This document shows, one piece after another, positions 61,976-64,000 of a DNA stretch of 64,000 nt (within the stretch, counting starts at the first letter, position 1; each line of letters opens with the position of its first letter). A program made the position numbers and the translations under genes. The stretch covers positions 851 through 64,850 of the forward strand of contig LVAV01000022.1 in NCBI GenBank assembly GCA_001604185.1, read 5' to 3'. The DNA comes from Clostridiales bacterium Firm_16 (GTDB lineage: Bacteria > Bacillota > Clostridia > Saccharofermentanales > Saccharofermentanaceae). The notes beneath the pieces were generated by a model. That model saw only the letters and a list, made by a program, of their open reading frames with translations, had not been told where the DNA came from and did not search any database.

Positions 61976-62411
61976 CATGAAGAAAGATATAGAATACCAG
62001 ATAATTGATACGGTCGACGGGATCGACTTTGAGGAAGTAGCTGAAATCCTTTCTTTCTATGGGTTGAGCAATCTGGATGCGAAAACACAGAGGACCGTAT
62101 TTGAGAACAGCTATGTAACGATTTTCATCAAAACTGATGAAAAATTGATTGGGGTCGGACGAGCCATATCTGATGGTATCACGCATGCCGCGATCTTTAA
62201 CATTGCCGTGAGAGATGAGTACAGAGGTCACGGGATAGGTAAGAGAATCGTTGACGAGATCTTGAAAAGAGTAGAGGGATGTAACGTTACCTTGTATACA
62301 CACCCGAAGCACATCGGACTATATGAGCATTGGGGATTTAAGAGACTTAAGACGGCTTATGTCATATTTCATGATGAGTCGCATTATAAAGAAGCGGGTT
62401 TTATCGACTGA
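61968..62411 (+). CDS. GNAT-family N-acetyltransferase
   Basis: A small GNAT of about 147 residues, or 144 from ATG 61977; both starts lack a clear ribosome site and overlap or touch the previous stop, so translation is coupled. The core shows IFNIAVRDEYRGHGIGKRIV with an intact RGHGIG loop and LYEHWGFKRLKTAYV at the end. Substrate unknown. Confidence 0.9.
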   Translation: MTDMKKDIEYQIIDTVDGIDFEEVAEILSFYGLSNLDAKTQRTVFENSYVTIFIKTDEKLIGVGRAISDGITHAAIFNIAVRDEYRGHGIGKRIVDEILKRVEGCNVTLYTHPKHIGLYEHWGFKRLKTAYVIFHDESHYKEAGFID

Positions 62412-62436
62412 TTCGTCTTCTTTTGCAGAATAACTC

Positions 62437-62467
62437 TTGACTTAGAGTTAACTCCAAGTTGTAGAAT
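62437..62467 (+). promoter_or_regulatory. MerR-type promoter (19-bp spacer, palindrome in spacer)
   Basis: TTGACT (62437-62442) and TAGAAT (62462-62467) are separated by 19 bp, longer than the sigma-A optimum. The spacer holds a near-perfect palindrome CTTAGAGTTAACTCCAAG (62441-62458). This is the layout recognised by MerR-family activators such as AdhR/NmlR-type regulators of aldehyde response. No merR-type gene is in the window, so the regulator would act from elsewhere. Confidence 0.75.
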
Positions 62468-62507
62468 GAAGTTGTGATCAGGAAAATTCTGCAAGGAGGA
62501 GTAAAAC

Positions 62508-63674
62508 ATGTTAGGTAATTTCAGTTATAAGAACGCAACAAAGCTCTATTTCGGAGATGATTCACTTCAGTTTTTAAACGAGGAACTTCCGAAATACGGA
62601 GAGAACGTCCAGCTCATCTATGGCGGCGGTTCGATCAAGAAGAACGGTCTCTACGATGAGATCGTGAAGATCCTTAAGGATAACGGAAAAACGATCGTGG
62701 AGGATGGCGGTGTTATGCCGAATCCGACGGTCGAAAAGCTCCGTGAAGGCATCAAGATCGCGCGTGACAACAAAGTCAATCTGCTTCTTGCGGTAGGTGG
62801 CGGTTCCTGCTGCGACTACGCGAAGGCGGTATCCGTTTCCGTTCACTGTGACGAGGATCCATGGGACAAATACTATATCCGTTTTGAAGAGCCGACATGT
62901 GAGATCGTTCCTGTCGGATGCGTGCTGACTATGGCCGGAACGGGTTCCGAGATGAATGCGGGTTCCGTCATTACGAACCATGAACAGAAACTGAAGGTCG
63001 GCCACGTTTTCGGTGAAGAAGTCATGCCGAAGTTTTCGATCCTGAATCCGAAATATACTTTCTCTCTTCCGAAGAGACAGATGGTAGCGGGTATCTACGA
63101 TATCTTTAATCACATCTGCGAACAGTACTTCTCAGGTGAAGACGATAACACGAGTGATTATCTCTCGGAAGCTCTGATGAAGTCCGTTGTACACAGTTCT
63201 CTGATCGCGATCGAGAATACGGAGGATTACGAAGCAAGATCCAACATCATGTGGACAGCGACATGGGCGTTGAATACGCTTATTGCAAAAGGTAAAACTA
63301 CGGACTGGATGGTCCATATGCTCGGCCAGGCTGCAGGCGCTTACACCGACGCGACCCACGGTATGACATTGTCTGCCGTATCTCTCCCGTACTATCGATT
63401 CATCATGCCATATGGCCTAAAGAAGTTTGTCCGCTTTGCAGAGGAAGTATGGAATGTTTCTCCTTCCGGAAAGACAGACGAACAGATTGCGGAAGAAGGT
63501 ATTCGGGAGATGGAGAAGTGGATGCGTAGAATCGGTGTCGCGATGAGTCTTTCCGAACTCGGAGCTACAGAAGACATGATCGATGGAATCGCCGACGCGA
63601 CATTCATCCTCGAGGGCGGCTACAAGGTGCTCACTAAAGATGAAGTGAAGCAGATCCTTAAGGAGAGTTTGTAA
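62508..63674 (+). CDS. Iron-containing alcohol dehydrogenase (second copy)
   Basis: A 388-residue butanol-dehydrogenase-like enzyme. The cofactor motif is AVGGGSCCDYAKAVSVS, and metal ligands lie in IYDIFNHICEQYF and in DWMVHMLGQAAGAYTDATHG. It differs clearly from the copy at 19924, so it is not a recent duplicate. AGGAGG precedes the ATG. The MerR-type promoter upstream suggests induction by aldehydes or thiol stress. Confidence 0.94.
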   Translation: MLGNFSYKNATKLYFGDDSLQFLNEELPKYGENVQLIYGGGSIKKNGLYDEIVKILKDNGKTIVEDGGVMPNPTVEKLREGIKIARDNKVNLLLAVGGGSCCDYAKAVSVSVHCDEDPWDKYYIRFEEPTCEIVPVGCVLTMAGTGSEMNAGSVITNHEQKLKVGHVFGEEVMPKFSILNPKYTFSLPKRQMVAGIYDIFNHICEQYFSGEDDNTSDYLSEALMKSVVHSSLIAIENTEDYEARSNIMWTATWALNTLIAKGKTTDWMVHMLGQAAGAYTDATHGMTLSAVSLPYYRFIMPYGLKKFVRFAEEVWNVSPSGKTDEQIAEEGIREMEKWMRRIGVAMSLSELGATEDMIDGIADATFILEGGYKVLTKDEVKQILKESL

Positions 63675-63683
63675 GGTGATAAT

Positions 63684-64000
63684 ATGGTAAAAAGACTGGT
63701 ATCTATTATCTGCTGCCTGAGTATGGTGGATATGCTCGGGGCCTGCAGTAAGTCCACCAAAGAGAGCAGTTCTTCCGAAACAACTACATCGTCTACGGCA
63801 GTAATTGAGACGACAGCGGAAGAAACGACGACTCAGGCATCGGACACTACGGCAACAAGCAGTGAAGACGAAGTAAAAGAGCGGATCGAGAGCATGAAAG
63901 AAGAGAGCAATATGGTACTTAAGATCAATGATCAGACCATTAAAGTGGAATGGGAAGAGAACGAATCGGCTGCTGCCCTTAAAGACCTGTGCTCGAGTGC
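63684..64000 (+). CDS. Lipoprotein with a cyclophilin-like fold domain (partial)
   Basis: Incomplete at the window end; the ATG at 63684 follows AAGGTGA. A lipoprotein signal peptide ends in LGAC, then a Ser/Thr-rich linker of about 45 residues, then the start of a beta domain (MVLKINDQTIKVEWEENESA) that matches the cyclophilin-like fold protein family. It is cotranscribed with the alcohol dehydrogenase, 9 bp downstream. Confidence 0.82.
   Translation, partial: MVKRLVSIICCLSMVDMLGACSKSTKESSSSETTTSSTAVIETTAEETTTQASDTTATSSEDEVKERIESMKEESNMVLKINDQTIKVEWEENESAAALKDLCSS

Overview
The window reads as a chromosomal segment of an anaerobic, Gram-positive, Clostridia-type Bacillota. The evidence is strong AGGAGG-type ribosome sites, TTG/GTG starts, a membrane-anchored signal peptidase I, a stand-alone small alarmone synthetase, two iron-dependent alcohol dehydrogenases, oxygen-sensitive radical SAM and ferredoxin-type enzymes, and a pentose/plant-glycan operon. 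A rumen or gut Clostridia (Oscillospirales or Saccharofermentans-like) fits, but the genus cannot be fixed from sequence alone.

Region 1 (1-3.4 kb, minus strand): a lipoprotein serpin, then an HD-domain protein overlapping mutY. Region 2 (3.4-10.6 kb, plus): a pentose operon made of transketolase, a LacI-family repressor, an intracellular GH3 beta-xylosidase-like enzyme and xylulokinase. It has a promoter, a near-perfect LacI-type operator in its leader and a strong terminator. The GH3 enzyme would release xylose from imported xylo-oligosaccharides, XylB would phosphorylate xylulose, and transketolase would feed the product into central metabolism. Xylose isomerase and a transporter are not in the window. 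Region 3 (10.6-19.7 kb): housekeeping genes (TIGR00266/AIM24 protein, rsmE, hisS, lepB with a long acidic tail, lepA, small alarmone synthetase, lipoprotein, NCS2 purine permease).

Region 4 (19.9-63.7 kb) is the accessory part. It starts and ends with an iron-dependent alcohol dehydrogenase and holds a dense, mostly plus-strand row of about fifty small single-enzyme genes. These include nine intact GNAT acetyltransferases (one fused to a MaoC domain) plus one remnant, three SAM methyltransferases, two PHP phosphoesterases, two Nudix domains, two alpha/beta hydrolases, two P-loop kinases, an APH(3')-like kinase, a streptothricin-acetyltransferase-like GNAT, a PAT-like GNAT, SDRs, a DUF89 phosphatase, RidA and a CTP-synthase-like amidotransferase. 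Most genes are 5-40 bp apart, each with its own ribosome site. Few terminators are visible, and extended -10 (TGnTATAAT) promoters punctuate the row, two of them built from the Val-stop codons of the gene before. I found no integron attC sites, transposases, phage genes or CRISPR arrays.

The observations most worth following are two unusual fusions (peptidase S51-Nudix and MaoC-GNAT, adjacent genes), the chromosomal APH(3')-IIIa-like kinase with an altered metal-binding loop, a MerR-type 19-bp-spacer promoter in front of the second alcohol dehydrogenase, the LacI operator in the pentose operon leader, a collapsed GNAT gene whose two ends survive as ribosome-site-bearing fragments, and a TetR-type operator between a repressor and a methyltransferase/exporter pair. 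No single novel defence or biosynthetic system is evident. The novelty lies in the fusions and in the array as a whole.
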